Positions 27,690 to 37,900 of a stretch of 64,000 bases of DNA are shown here, in pieces (positions within the stretch are counted from its first letter, which is position 1; every line of letters begins with the position of its first letter). This DNA comes from Chryseolinea lacunae (GTDB lineage Bacteria > Bacteroidota > Bacteroidia > Cytophagales > Cyclobacteriaceae): positions 186,001 through 250,000 of the forward strand of contig NZ_JAERRB010000012.1 in the NCBI RefSeq assembly GCF_016735595.1. The letters are read 5' to 3'. The notes beneath the pieces were generated by a model. The model saw only the letters and a list, made by a program, of their open reading frames with translations. It did not search any database and had not been told where the DNA came from. Made by a program: the position numbers and the translations under genes.

Positions 27690-28760
27690 ATGCTAAAATA
27701 CACGTTCGATACGGACGGCAGTTTCTTCTTCAGAACCCTCAAGCAAAAAGTTGATCGGTATTTTACAGAAAGCCGACTTCATCCCGCAGGCAACCGCAAG
27801 CTCTATTTCAAAAGCATTCTCCAGATAGTTTCCGCATCGGCCCTCTACACCGTGCTGGTCTTCTTCACGCCAATGGCGCCGGTCTCCATTTTTTTGTGTC
27901 TGCTGCTGGGGCTTAACCTTGCCGTGATCGGCTTCAACGTGATGCACGAAGGCGGCCATCAGAGTTTCTCACGCATCCCATGGATGAACAATGCTTCGGC
28001 CTACTTTCTCAACATACTCGGCGGCATCACCTATTACTGGAAAATAAAACACAACGTCAATCACCACACCTACACCAACATCGAAGGCATGGACTCCGAC
28101 ATTGACGTGAAACCTTTCATGCGTTTGCATGCCGACCAACCTCGACATGGCTATCATCGCTTTCAACACGTCTACTTTGTGGTGCTCTATGGTGTGTCGT
28201 ATCTCGCATGGATCTTCTATGAGGATTTTCAAAAATACTTCAGCGGAAAAATATCCACCAACTCCGAACGGAAGAAACTCGCCCTGAAAGAACGCGGCAT
28301 CTTCTGGTTTACAAAAATCATGTATGTGGTGGCCTATGTTGTGGTTCCCATTGTCATGGTGGGATGGCTGTGGTGGCTGATTGGTTTTTTCATCATCACC
28401 TTTGTGTGCGGCCTTGCCATCAGCCTTGTGTTCCAACTGGCGCACGTGGTGGAAGGAACTTCGTTTCATTCGGCCCTGCATCAGGATGACGCAAAGAAGC
28501 AGGAATGGGCCATTCACCAGATCACATCCACGGCAAACTTTGCCACCTCAAGCAAGTCGCTCTACTGGTTGCTGGGCGGATTAAATTTTCAGATCGAACA
28601 TCACCTCTTCCCCCGCGTCAGCCACATTCACTACCCGGCCATCAGCCGCCTCGTGAAAGAAGCTTGCCGCGAATCTAACGTGTTGTATAACGAATATTCA
28701 TCCATGTATAAGGCCGTGGTTTCGCATCTCATTCACCTCCGAAAACTGGGAAGCGCTTAA
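27690..28760 (+). CDS. Fatty-acid desaturase, front-end (acyl-lipid/linoleoyl-CoA) type
   Basis: 356 residues, membrane-bound di-iron desaturase. The three histidine boxes are His86-x3-His90 (HEGGH), His121-x3-His125-His126 (HNVNHH) and Gln301-x2-His304-His305 (QIEHH). Gln in place of the first His of box 3 is typical of front-end desaturases. No cytochrome b5 domain is fused, so an external electron donor is needed. It introduces a double bond into membrane fatty acids. It is a single gene, convergent with the SnoaL-like gene. Confidence 0.92.
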   Translation: MLKYTFDTDGSFFFRTLKQKVDRYFTESRLHPAGNRKLYFKSILQIVSASALYTVLVFFTPMAPVSIFLCLLLGLNLAVIGFNVMHEGGHQSFSRIPWMNNASAYFLNILGGITYYWKIKHNVNHHTYTNIEGMDSDIDVKPFMRLHADQPRHGYHRFQHVYFVVLYGVSYLAWIFYEDFQKYFSGKISTNSERKKLALKERGIFWFTKIMYVVAYVVVPIVMVGWLWWLIGFFIITFVCGLAISLVFQLAHVVEGTSFHSALHQDDAKKQEWAIHQITSTANFATSSKSLYWLLGGLNFQIEHHLFPRVSHIHYPAISRLVKEACRESNVLYNEYSSMYKAVVSHLIHLRKLGSA

Positions 28761-28774
28761 CGCTCCGCGGGCAT

Positions 28775-28807
28775 AAAAAAGCCCCATGCAAAAATATTGC
28801 ATGAGGC
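28775..28807 (-). terminator. Rho-independent terminator (minus strand)
   Basis: An imperfect stem of GCCTCATGCAA and TTGCATGGGGC (read on the minus strand) with an AT-rich loop is followed by six T. It serves the SnoaL-like gene ending at 28875 and sits right after the convergent desaturase. Confidence 0.75.
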
Positions 28808-28874
28808 ATGGAGAGGATCTTTCCGGAGAACAGCCAACCTGAACGTGCGCTCCTATAGACTATTATTGATTTGA

Positions 28875-29327
28875 CTATTTGGTCAACTGCGCCACAAAGC
28901 TTTGATGATCCCAGTTGACATTGATGTCTGCTATTTTTCCAGCTTTGTTGAAACGGAAGATAAAAATGTGTTCCGTGTCAAAATCGTTTCCCTTGGAGGG
29001 CATTCCGGCAAATTCACTTTCTTGTTTTCCAAAAATCACCACCTGGCAAACCACGGCATCGGACGCTTCGTCGTAGCGCTGGCTCTTCACGGTGTTGTCG
29101 AGATTTGGAAAGGCCGTCATCAACGCCGACCACACGGCTTTGCCTACCGAGTCGATCTTTCCGGCATAGTCACTGCCCAGCGGCACAAAGGCAATCGTTC
29201 CATTGGCATCGCAGAGCGACAACATGCGCTCAACGTCCATGTCCTGGTAGGCTGAGAAAAATTCGATACAGGTGCCTTTTTTGGCAAGCACATCCACGTG
29301 CTCTTGATTTTGAACTGAAGTATTCAT
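28875..29327 (-). CDS. SnoaL-like / NTF2-fold protein
   Basis: 150 residues with no signal peptide. The layout (an N-terminal helix with FFSAYQDMDVERMLSL, a middle strand YAGKIDSVGKAVW and a C-terminal strand FIFRFNKAGKIADINVNWD) fits the SnoaL-like polyketide-cyclase/NTF2 family. Family members bind small hydrophobic ligands, and the reaction, if any, cannot be told. It lies 47 bp downstream of the DinB-like gene on the same strand and may be co-transcribed. It ends at a good terminator. Confidence 0.7.
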   Translation of the reverse strand: MNTSVQNQEHVDVLAKKGTCIEFFSAYQDMDVERMLSLCDANGTIAFVPLGSDYAGKIDSVGKAVWSALMTAFPNLDNTVKSQRYDEASDAVVCQVVIFGKQESEFAGMPSKGNDFDTEHIFIFRFNKAGKIADINVNWDHQSFVAQLTK

Positions 29328-29374
29328 GTGAAAAGGGTTTTTATGTTGACAATAAGAATTCGATTTAGAAACGA

Positions 29375-29992
29375 TCAGGACTTCGGATAGCCAGGATGTT
29401 GTTTCACCTTACGGATTTGCCGAAGGTGGCGGTCCGTATGTCCAAACACGGTGATGTAGCGCTGGTGCATGTTGCTGCCTCCGCCAATCTGGAAATAGAC
29501 ACGCAAATCGTCTTGTGTGCCCGTGACATAGGCGACCGACTCGTTTCGCATCTTCAGGAACCAGGCAACGTTGTTCTTCAAATCGTTCAGTCCCATGGGC
29601 AGCGTGTAGGTGAACGGTTTGGTGTAGTCGGTAGACACGTGTTTCTCTTCCTCCATAATAAATCCCAGCACAACGCTGTCGGCCTTTGCCGTCTTCACAT
29701 ATTCCCACTGTGGTCCTTTGCCAAGCTGCTTGCTGATGTCATGGTCCAGCAACAGTTCCCAAATGGCAATGTGCTCCACAATCTGGTTGATCGACCAGCG
29801 GTCGGGCGATTCCTTAAATTCCCACTGCGCCTTCGACAGGCCCTTGGTTTCTTTCACCAGTTCGTCGCGTGAGCGGATAAGATTGTCGAGCAAGTATTTC
29901 CGATCGGCTTCCGTCCATAATTTTGTTTCCTGGGCCTGCGCCGAAAAGGCCAGCTGAAACACCATAAAAATTAAACATACTTTCTTGTTCAT
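29375..29992 (-). CDS. Exported DinB-like protein
   Basis: 205 residues. A signal peptide ends near SAQAQ (about residue 20). The rest resembles the DinB-like four-helix-bundle superfamily: WSINQIVEHIAIWE supplies one His, and GHTDRHLRQI supplies a His-x3-His pair, three candidates for metal binding. DinB-like enzymes often act as metal-dependent thiol transferases; whether this exported one does is unknown. It heads a possible two-gene unit with the SnoaL-like gene. Confidence 0.75.
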   Translation of the reverse strand: MNKKVCLIFMVFQLAFSAQAQETKLWTEADRKYLLDNLIRSRDELVKETKGLSKAQWEFKESPDRWSINQIVEHIAIWELLLDHDISKQLGKGPQWEYVKTAKADSVVLGFIMEEEKHVSTDYTKPFTYTLPMGLNDLKNNVAWFLKMRNESVAYVTGTQDDLRVYFQIGGGSNMHQRYITVFGHTDRHLRQIRKVKQHPGYPKS

Positions 29993-30067
29993 GAGGGGTC
30001 GTACTTTTAAATATGCCTCAAAAGTAAAAGGCCCGACGCACCACGCATTGTAAAAATGCGCCCGACT

Positions 30068-30877
30068 TTATGTCGTTTTCACAAAACGTGTCAATTCACG
30101 GTGCAGCAAATGATACTGCGACGGGTTCATGCGGTTGAATTCCAAAAACTCCTTTGCCAAGTGCGATTGATCATAGAAGCCGTATTCATGCACAATCTCG
30201 TGCCAGTCGATCTTGTCGCTATGTGCGATTTTGTTCGACAGTTGCGCGAAGCGCTTCAGGCGCGCATAGTATTTAGGAGACAACCCTACCTTCTCCAAAA
30301 ACTTCTTCTCCAGATAACGTCGGCTGATCCCGAGGTGCGCGGCTACGCCGTCCACCGTCACACACCCCCTGCACTCATCGATATACTCCACCGACTCATC
30401 AATGATCGACACATTGCCCTTCCCCCGATTCAGGTAGGCCAACATAAAGTCCTCCAGAATTTTGATGCGCCCTTCCACGGTATATTCGTGTCGAACGGCC
30501 TCCCAAAGTTCATCCTCCGCCACCCCCTTCAAATACGAAAGCGGCGCCCGCGAATTGACCAGGTGCGACATAGTGACCCCAAAAAAATTATGCACAGCAC
30601 AAGGCTTCAACACAACCCCCACCATGCCAATGTTCCCCCGGAGCGACAGCTGATAATTAGACGTGAACTGCCCCGACACAAACGCCCGAGGCACGGGCAT
30701 CGACTCCTGGTTGTTTTGCGAAGCGAGGTAGGGATCGGCATAGTTAAACACCACAGCCGAAAAACAATTGGGAGGACTCTGCACCTCCAATCCCTGAGCA
30801 GCCTCACCCTGCCACACGAAATAACATTCCACAAACGGATGCAGGGAGGCAGTGGGTTTGAATTTTTGGTAGAGCAT
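30068..30877 (-). CDS. AraC-family transcriptional regulator
   Basis: 269 residues. The N-terminal half (LHPFVECYFVWQG and following) resembles the cupin-like sensor part of DUF6597-type AraC proteins. The C-terminal half (about 165-260) has the two AraC helix-turn-helix motifs, including VAAHLGISRRYLEKKF and YGFYDQSHLAKEFLEFN with the typical P-S-Q-Y ending. It is a single gene; its 3' end faces the DinB-like gene's promoter, so it may regulate that gene or act elsewhere. Confidence 0.88.
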   Translation of the reverse strand: MLYQKFKPTASLHPFVECYFVWQGEAAQGLEVQSPPNCFSAVVFNYADPYLASQNNQESMPVPRAFVSGQFTSNYQLSLRGNIGMVGVVLKPCAVHNFFGVTMSHLVNSRAPLSYLKGVAEDELWEAVRHEYTVEGRIKILEDFMLAYLNRGKGNVSIIDESVEYIDECRGCVTVDGVAAHLGISRRYLEKKFLEKVGLSPKYYARLKRFAQLSNKIAHSDKIDWHEIVHEYGFYDQSHLAKEFLEFNRMNPSQYHLLHRELTRFVKTT

Positions 30878-30959
30878 AAGAGGGGCTTGCTAAGATAAGA
30901 AAAGCCCGGTGGCGGAGGGAGAAGTGTTGTTAGTTTTTTTGATGATTCCGTGAATAGTA

Positions 30960-31370
30960 TTATCCATTTTGCGGATACTGTCTCATTATCTCTTCAGCAA
31001 CGGCCCGACCTGGTAGACCAAATCTCTGATCCTCCAACTCCTTTCTTTCTCGTAAAAAAATTTTTAGATCATTCGTAACAATAATCTTTTCTCCGTTCTT
31101 TAAAAGAATTTCTTGAACATTTTTTATGACCAATCCATAAGTTAAAGATCCACCCCAAATACCGGCCAACCACTTCGCGTGTGATGTATAGTACAGGGCA
31201 CGGCTCCGGAAATCCGCCTCTGTGGGGTATGCCTGAACACAATGGGGTTCAAGATAGGTTTGCATGTAGAGATCATCGTGAACGACCAAGAGCTTATCAT
31301 CAAACTTTTGGCGCAAGATGGACACCCCACAAACCAGTCGTAGCCTTGACATCACCAACGCCGACCACAT
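30960..31370 (-). CDS. Hypothetical protein downstream of the toxin-immunity pair
   Basis: Up to 136 residues; the first 18 or so overlap the decayed gene on the other strand, so the true start may be further in or the gene may be 5'-truncated. The remaining sequence reads as a soluble alpha/beta protein (DDKLLVVHDDLYMQTY, NGEKIIVTNDLKIFLRERKE). No family was recognised. It is AT-rich like the adjacent toxin tip and could be an orphan immunity or cargo gene left from cassette exchange. Confidence 0.4.
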   Translation of the reverse strand: MWSALVMSRLRLVCGVSILRQKFDDKLLVVHDDLYMQTYLEPHCVQAYPTEADFRSRALYYTSHAKWLAGIWGGSLTYGLVIKNVQEILLKNGEKIIVTNDLKIFLRERKELEDQRFGLPGRAVAEEIMRQYPQNG

Positions 31371-31660
31371 CGGCTACCAATACGGTGGCGTCCTCATCAC
31401 TCATTGGGCCATCCGTCTGGAAGGTTTAGACAGAAATGCGCGTCACCTTAAAAGTGCAAGTCGAACACTTGAGCCTTCGTCACAACCTGGAACCTTTATA
31501 ATGACAACCAGGTAGAAAAACTGATGCGCAAAGTAGCGGAGAAACTAGAGATCGGCAACAGGGTAATCACCGCCGCACTAGCTGACCTTGCCGACCAACT
31601 GGCGGGTGACCGACAAAGCGAAATAGAAAAGCAAGGTGCAATATTACGTATTACAACATA
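31330..31660 (+). pseudogene. Frameshifted remnant, possibly of a mobile-element primase-like gene
   Basis: Three plus-strand frames connect into one apparent ancestral sequence. TNADHIGYQYGGVLITHWAI (from about 31350) runs out of frame into MRVTLKVQVEHLSLRHNLEP (from ATG 31436, stopping at 31493). After another shift it continues as YNDNQVEKLMRKVAEKLEIG up to about 31660. At least two frameshifts and stops break it, so it is not functional. The C-terminal part reminds me of primase-associated proteins on Bacteroidota mobile elements, a memory-based impression only. It lies between the immunity candidate and the small hypothetical gene. Confidence 0.4.
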
Positions 31661-31677
31661 CAAAAATATCTTTCATG

Positions 31678-31983
31678 CTATTCTTCAATGTAAAAAACCC
31701 CAACCTCTCCGATAGCATTGGTAAGGCCTTCTCTGTTTATACATTTAGTATCTGACGCACCAGTAGTTTCAACCGCAGCCATTAGACTTCCCGCCTTATT
31801 GTTACCACTTGTCACGTTAATTAAAAAGAGATACGAGGATTCCCAAGGCAAGTCCACCAACATGTAATCATAAAAATCCATGCCGTTATCCGGCACAGTC
31901 ATTCCCACTCCTTGAACCCGAAAGCGTTCACCTTTCCAAAATTTTCTATCCTTATCAATATCTTCTAACTTAACCAAGTTCAT
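31678..31983 (-). CDS. Candidate immunity protein for the Rhs rRNase toxin
   Basis: 101 residues, acidic overall, no signal peptide. Its ATG overlaps the toxin stop codon in TAATG (31981-31985), the tight coupling expected for a toxin-immunity pair. The sequence does not resemble the colicin E3 immunity protein, so it may block the toxin in a different way, as in some contact-dependent systems whose E3-like toxins have unrelated immunity proteins. It would act in the cytoplasm by binding the C-terminal rRNase domain. The role is inferred from position and toxin type. Confidence 0.7.
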   Translation of the reverse strand: MNLVKLEDIDKDRKFWKGERFRVQGVGMTVPDNGMDFYDYMLVDLPWESSYLFLINVTSGNNKAGSLMAAVETTGASDTKCINREGLTNAIGEVGVFYIEE

Positions 31984-34900
31984 TAGTCTTCAAGATTATG
32001 TTTACCCGATTTATCAGCACTTTTCGTTGTTCGACCACTAAAATCAATAACTTTTTGATGTTGTCCTTTCGCATTTAATACTTCAAACTCCCCATGTCGG
32101 GTATCCAACGAGTAGAGATTACCGTCTTTGTCAGAGTAAATATCTCGATTAAAGCGTTTTGACAACCTACTGTTTATTATCAGCCCATTATCTTCAGCAA
32201 ATTTACTCCCAGCAATTCGATATTCAACAATCTTCTCTTCTAATTTCAGCCTTGCCGCCCAAGCGTAAAACTCAGATACATTTTTAACTCCTCTTGTCTC
32301 AAAGAAATTCTCAAGTGCGCCACGAACTTCTGGGGATTTAAATAAATCTGGATTCATCAAGTCCTTTTTGTTCATGTATATTCCTTTGTGTTTGGCTAAC
32401 AGGTCCAAGTATCTATCCGATTCCCACTCTGATAACGAACCATCTTTTTGAAGCCGTGTTTCATAAAAATCCATCTCATACTTCTCTTGATCTGCATCAG
32501 GTGTTAAAGGCTTCGGTGACGCATCACCCTGCATTAAAAACGCCATTGCAATCCAGCCACTATACTTTATAACATTACCTAGCATGCCCCTTGCTATTGA
32601 CCGCTTGACTACCTCTTTTGTTACTTGCTTAGTAACAGGAAGAATTATGAAACTTTTATTATATGATTGGTTGGGCTTATTAGGAATGTTCGGCTCTATG
32701 ATTTGACCACATTCATCGTTGCTTTCCAATCCATCAATATCAGTTGCAATTATGGGCCTGTTAGAAGCAAACTGATAGGGGGTCAACCACGGATAGGATG
32801 TAGTCAACGGATCAACACTCAAGAACTTCCCTATCCTCGGGTCATAAATTCTAAACCCATAATCATAGTTCACATTACCAAACCCGCTATCTTTCTCCTT
32901 CCCATTAAACCCATACCTACCGCGCTGGTGCTGTTTGTCCAACCACGACCGCCCTTTCATTTCTAACCCAAAGGGATGATAGTCATTGATGCCCACCACG
33001 GTGACCAGCACACTGTCCGCAGTCATTTTCACATTATCGGTAATAGTGGCCAGCACGTTACCCAAATGATTGCTCAGTTCATACTCCCGCTTGCCAAGGA
33101 TAAGCCGACCAGCTCGTTCATGTTTTTTCATCGCTCCAATTCGCACACTTCCATAAAGAATTTGCTCTACAACCGTTGTATCACTGTATATCGACATCAC
33201 ATTCCGAGAAGCATCACGCACATAACGTGTTGTAATAACTTCGCTACCCGTCTGTACCGTCTTCATCACCCTGTTGCCCATGCCATCATATCGATACCTC
33301 GTTCTAACCGTATCATGCGTATGCACTTCGCGTACCTTACCATAGGGCGTCCATAAAATCACCGAACCCTGTTCCTTATCGGCAATCAGGTTCCCATTGC
33401 GGTCGTAGCGATAATTACCATCGTCAGGCACAATGTGACCGCGATAGGCTACGCCCTGACGACCCTGGAAGGCAGACTTCAAATGAATGCGATTCGTGGC
33501 CTCCATATTTACAGGGTCTCCACTTACTACTCTCGCACCACCCTGAGCTGTTATGTTACGATAGATCGCGTCTGACGAATTGATCACGCCCGTGTACGTG
33601 GTGTCTCGTGTGTTGGGCTTCACCTGTTTCAGCCGATTGGTACCTGCGTAGTAGCTATAGCTAAAGTCGTCCATCACCTTGGCGGCTTCGTCATAGCGTT
33701 TTAGTGTCAACAGGTTTCCATTGGCGTCGTAGCTAAAGGTTTCGTCGTACGGGCCGGGCGTGGTAAGACTGCGAGTGGTGAAGCCGATGGTTTTGTCATA
33801 CACCGTAAGGCTTTGGCTTTTCGTAATACGGTTCAGCTGATCGTATTTGTACACCATGGCCTGCACGCGTTTGTTGCCGAGCTTGGGCAGGTCGGTTATC
33901 ATCCACGAGATGTTGCCGTTGTAGAGCCCCTTGTGTGCATTCAGTTCACGCGTGCGCTCCCATAGTTTATCGCGATGGTCGGCCATTACGTTGCCGCCGA
34001 TGGGTTTGTAGTCGCCTTTGAAATAGCCGAGTGTGTAAGCAAACGCATCGTGGGCCACGTGTGAACCTGCCGCGCCGTCGGCACCGGGGTCGCCGGCCAC
34101 CGGCATGTTTACACCTTTTATCCAGCCTTGAAGGGTGTAGTAATAATCCAAACCTTGCACCCGGTGTTGCCCAAGCTCTATCCGGGCCAAGGGGCCATGG
34201 AAATAATAGAAGTAGGCGGCCTCATGAGTCCACAGGTAAGCATCGGTGCTTGTGTACACGTCGGTTATCCGGTTGTCGCTGTCGTAGGCATAGCGGTGGA
34301 TGAGTTGGTCGTGCTTGCCATATTGATAAAATACATAGTTGACTTTGCCGCTCACCAGGTCGTACTGGTAGTCGATACGTTTTGATGACAAGCCGGGCAG
34401 TTGTTGCAGCAGCGCGTGCACGTTGCCGTGCACATCGTAGCTGTAGTATGTGGCCGTAGTGTCGGCGCTGTTCTTGTCCAGCACTTCAACCCATGACACG
34501 CGTGTGCGCAAATATGTTTGTGTAAAACCATGGTTGTGTTTATTTGGCGCAGCAGCGGCATCGTAGTGCGTGCGAGTCACATCAGAAAGAATAAGCTTAT
34601 GCGATGTTGCGGGCAGTGATATCCAATACGCGGCATTCGGAAAATTCAGGGTTTGAATGGAATCCTGTAGAGTTGAAAACGAAAGTGTGCCTTGCAGGTC
34701 AATCTCGCCAACCTCTACGGCGCGACCCAATTTGTCATAGCGCGTAAAGCTGTACAGGTTGTCCACAAGCTGTTGCGCGCTTTGCGACAGGCGTACTTGC
34801 GTTTTGGCGTTGTACCACGTTTTCGCGATGCCTGCATCGGGACTTTGCTGCAACGTAACAGCATTGAGTGACGAATAACGATATCGCGTCGACAATTCGT

Positions 34901-37900
34901 GCAGCGGGTCCCGACGGTCGCCGGCGAGAAAGGCTGTAACTCCTGTAGCTGACAGCGGCTTTACACCGGTTGGTGGTATGGTTTGCACGAGGTTGCCGCC
35001 TTGGTCGTAGTAATACAGCGTGTAGTGGTATTCGGCATTGACATGTTTATATGAAAAATCTTCGCGTACATTTTTCAGACAATTTGTTTGATATTCCTCA
35101 CGCAGCGCCGTGATCTCTGATGCAATAAATTCTTCTATGGCATGGGCCACAATAATGGAATCTTGCTTCTCCAGCCGTTTAAGACAGGCGCGTTTGTACG
35201 CATCCAGGTCAACCACCACCGTGAAGACGGCCGCGGCAGCACTGTCATATTTTATGCATAGGCTGTCAGCCGGTTTGTCCACAACCAGCTTGATCATGCG
35301 GCTGGTAAGTTTTAGTGACGTTGCGCCGGGGTTTGTGATCTCGTAATAATAATTGCCGGCGGCGGCATCGGTGAGCGGGTTGAATTGGTAGGTATAGCCT
35401 GCCTCGGTGGCGGTTGCTTGTAAGGGCGTGCTTCTACTACTACCGTCTCGGCGAAACCACTGAAACTTCGATGCGGGGTTTGTATTACAGTCTATTGAAG
35501 CTTCAAGCGTAAGCGATCTATTTTTTGTACCGTGAACAGTTTGGCGCACGCCTACGGAGTCTTGCGGTGAATAGAGGAAGAGAACTCCCGACAACGAAGG
35601 GCGAGCCGGTAATACATTTGTGAACGTAAACTCATTTCCATCAATCAAAAGTTGATTGGAAACACGAAGTCCCGACGGAATGTTGCCATAAAATTTGTTA
35701 TTCCGTAGCCTAAGAAACTGTATTCCAGACAACAACGAAAGCTGATTTGGAAGCTCGCCGCTAAACTTATTGCCGCTAACTGACAATACCTTCAGGGCAG
35801 TCAAATTAGAGAGGAATGATGGAATGGCCCCTGACATTCTATTATTATCAAGGTCCACCGACTGGAGGCGGGTTAGCGAGCCTATTTGAGGAAACGCGCC
35901 GGTCAGCTGATTTTCAGAAAGCGCAAGACTTTCCAGCTTGGAGAGTTGCGCGATGCTCGAAGGAATCTCGCCTTCCAGGTTGTTGGTCGTTATCCAAAGC
36001 GAGACAAGATTAGTTAAATCTCCTATTTCAGTTGGCAACGACCCTGTCAACTGATTGCGGCTTAGGATGAGGGAATTTAATTCGCGCAGGTTGCCAATTT
36101 GAGGGGAGATACTTCCGGTGAGGTTGCAATCGTCCAGGTGCAGAACGTTCAATCTATTGAGGTTGTAAACAAAAGCCGGTATGGGTGCCGGAGTAAAATC
36201 GTTCTTTCCCGCCATCAATTGCTTCAGGTTTGATAAACCTGCAAGCGACGAAGGAATAGTGCCTGATAATTGATTGTCGTAAATATGAAGGGTCGTGAGC
36301 ATTGAGAGGTTACCCAAGTCGGCGGGAATATTTCCTGTTAACGCATTCGAATTGAGATAGAGATTTTTTAACAAACTCAAGCTGCCTAAAGATGAAGGTA
36401 TTTCACCGGAAAAATTATTGCTGGATAAGTAGACATTTTCAAGTGTTCCTACGTCGGACAAGTCGGGAATAGCCCCACTCAGTTCGTTATTACTAACGTC
36501 AAAGGTCTGTAGTTTAGAGCCCATAAAAAATATACTGGGAACTGGACCGCTTAAGGCATTGTCGGATACGCTCAAAAATTTAAGCCTGCTTAGTCGCCAC
36601 ATCTGAGTGGGTAACGATCCACGCAGTTGGTTATGGGAAACATTCAACACTTCCAATTCAGAAAGACCTCCAATACTTTCCGGAAGCGTTCCGTTAAGAC
36701 CATTGTCGGAAAGTTGAAGCGCCACAACATGACCTTCTGCATTCACCACAACTCCTGTCCACCACGACATGTCCTGAGGATGTTCTCGACTTGCCGTACG
36801 CCATCCCTGGTTCATTTTCCACGACGGTCCATTCGTGGCATCGTACAGATCCATTAACGCGGTAAACTCCATTGAAGTAGGTATAGTGGTATGACCGGAT
36901 CTTTTTTGAACGTTGGCACGAAGTTCCGACACAATTCCATTTTCCAGCGACTGCATTTCACGGTGGGTCTGTTTTAATAGCGACTGCTGTTCGTCATTGA
37001 TGTTCAGTAACGAGGCCGTAACGTTGTCTCGCGTGAAAGTAGGTGTCGCTCCACCATCACACAGCTCCCACATCGCCAAATTTTTATAATAAATATTCGT
37101 GGTGTAGTTGATCCATCCCGTATGCATCATCGACAGAAACAAGTATGAACTCGCGCTTTCTGCGGCAAACGTTACGCACACATCGCGCCATTCCGTATCG
37201 AAAGACTGCGCACCAATTTTCCATATGACGGAATCCGACACGATACTACCATTGCGATCTACCTTAACACGATCATATACCGGGCCTGGAAATGAACACC
37301 CTATTGAATTACGGTAGGCTGTTCCAGAAGAAAGCTGCATGTAAAAATAGTCTCGATCCAAATTGATCTGGGGACTAACCGGAACAGCCGCGTTCGCTTG
37401 TGCTCCGGCCGTTAGAACCCGATAAGAAAAACAAAGTTTATACTGTTTCCCCGGCTTCAGATTTTCAACAAAACTTCCGCGCAAAGCATCGTTCGTCGTT
37501 CCACAACGTGTGCCAGACATCGCCGCCACACTACCAGATTGTAAACGCGGTTGACCATTCGCATTTTCCCAACCCGCAAAACAATCGTCAGAGATTACAT
37601 TACATCCCGGGTTTGAAGTTTCAAAGGTTGGATTCATCAACAAATTTCTTAGCTGATCGCCGGGCTGGCAGCCCGATTGAACAGACTCCACCGACCGCTC
37701 ACAAACAAACGGATCATCCTCCAGCATATCGTCAAGGGCACAGCCGTTTGCACGCAGCGTGGTTTGGATGGCTTGCAGGAATGTGTTGTCAGCAAAGTCA
37801 TGTCGCAGGAACACGCGCAGAAAATTTTTCTTGCTTGCGTTAAAGTAGCCGGCCAGGTTGGTGCGCAATTGTGTGCTGTCGGTCCTGGAGAAAAACACAC

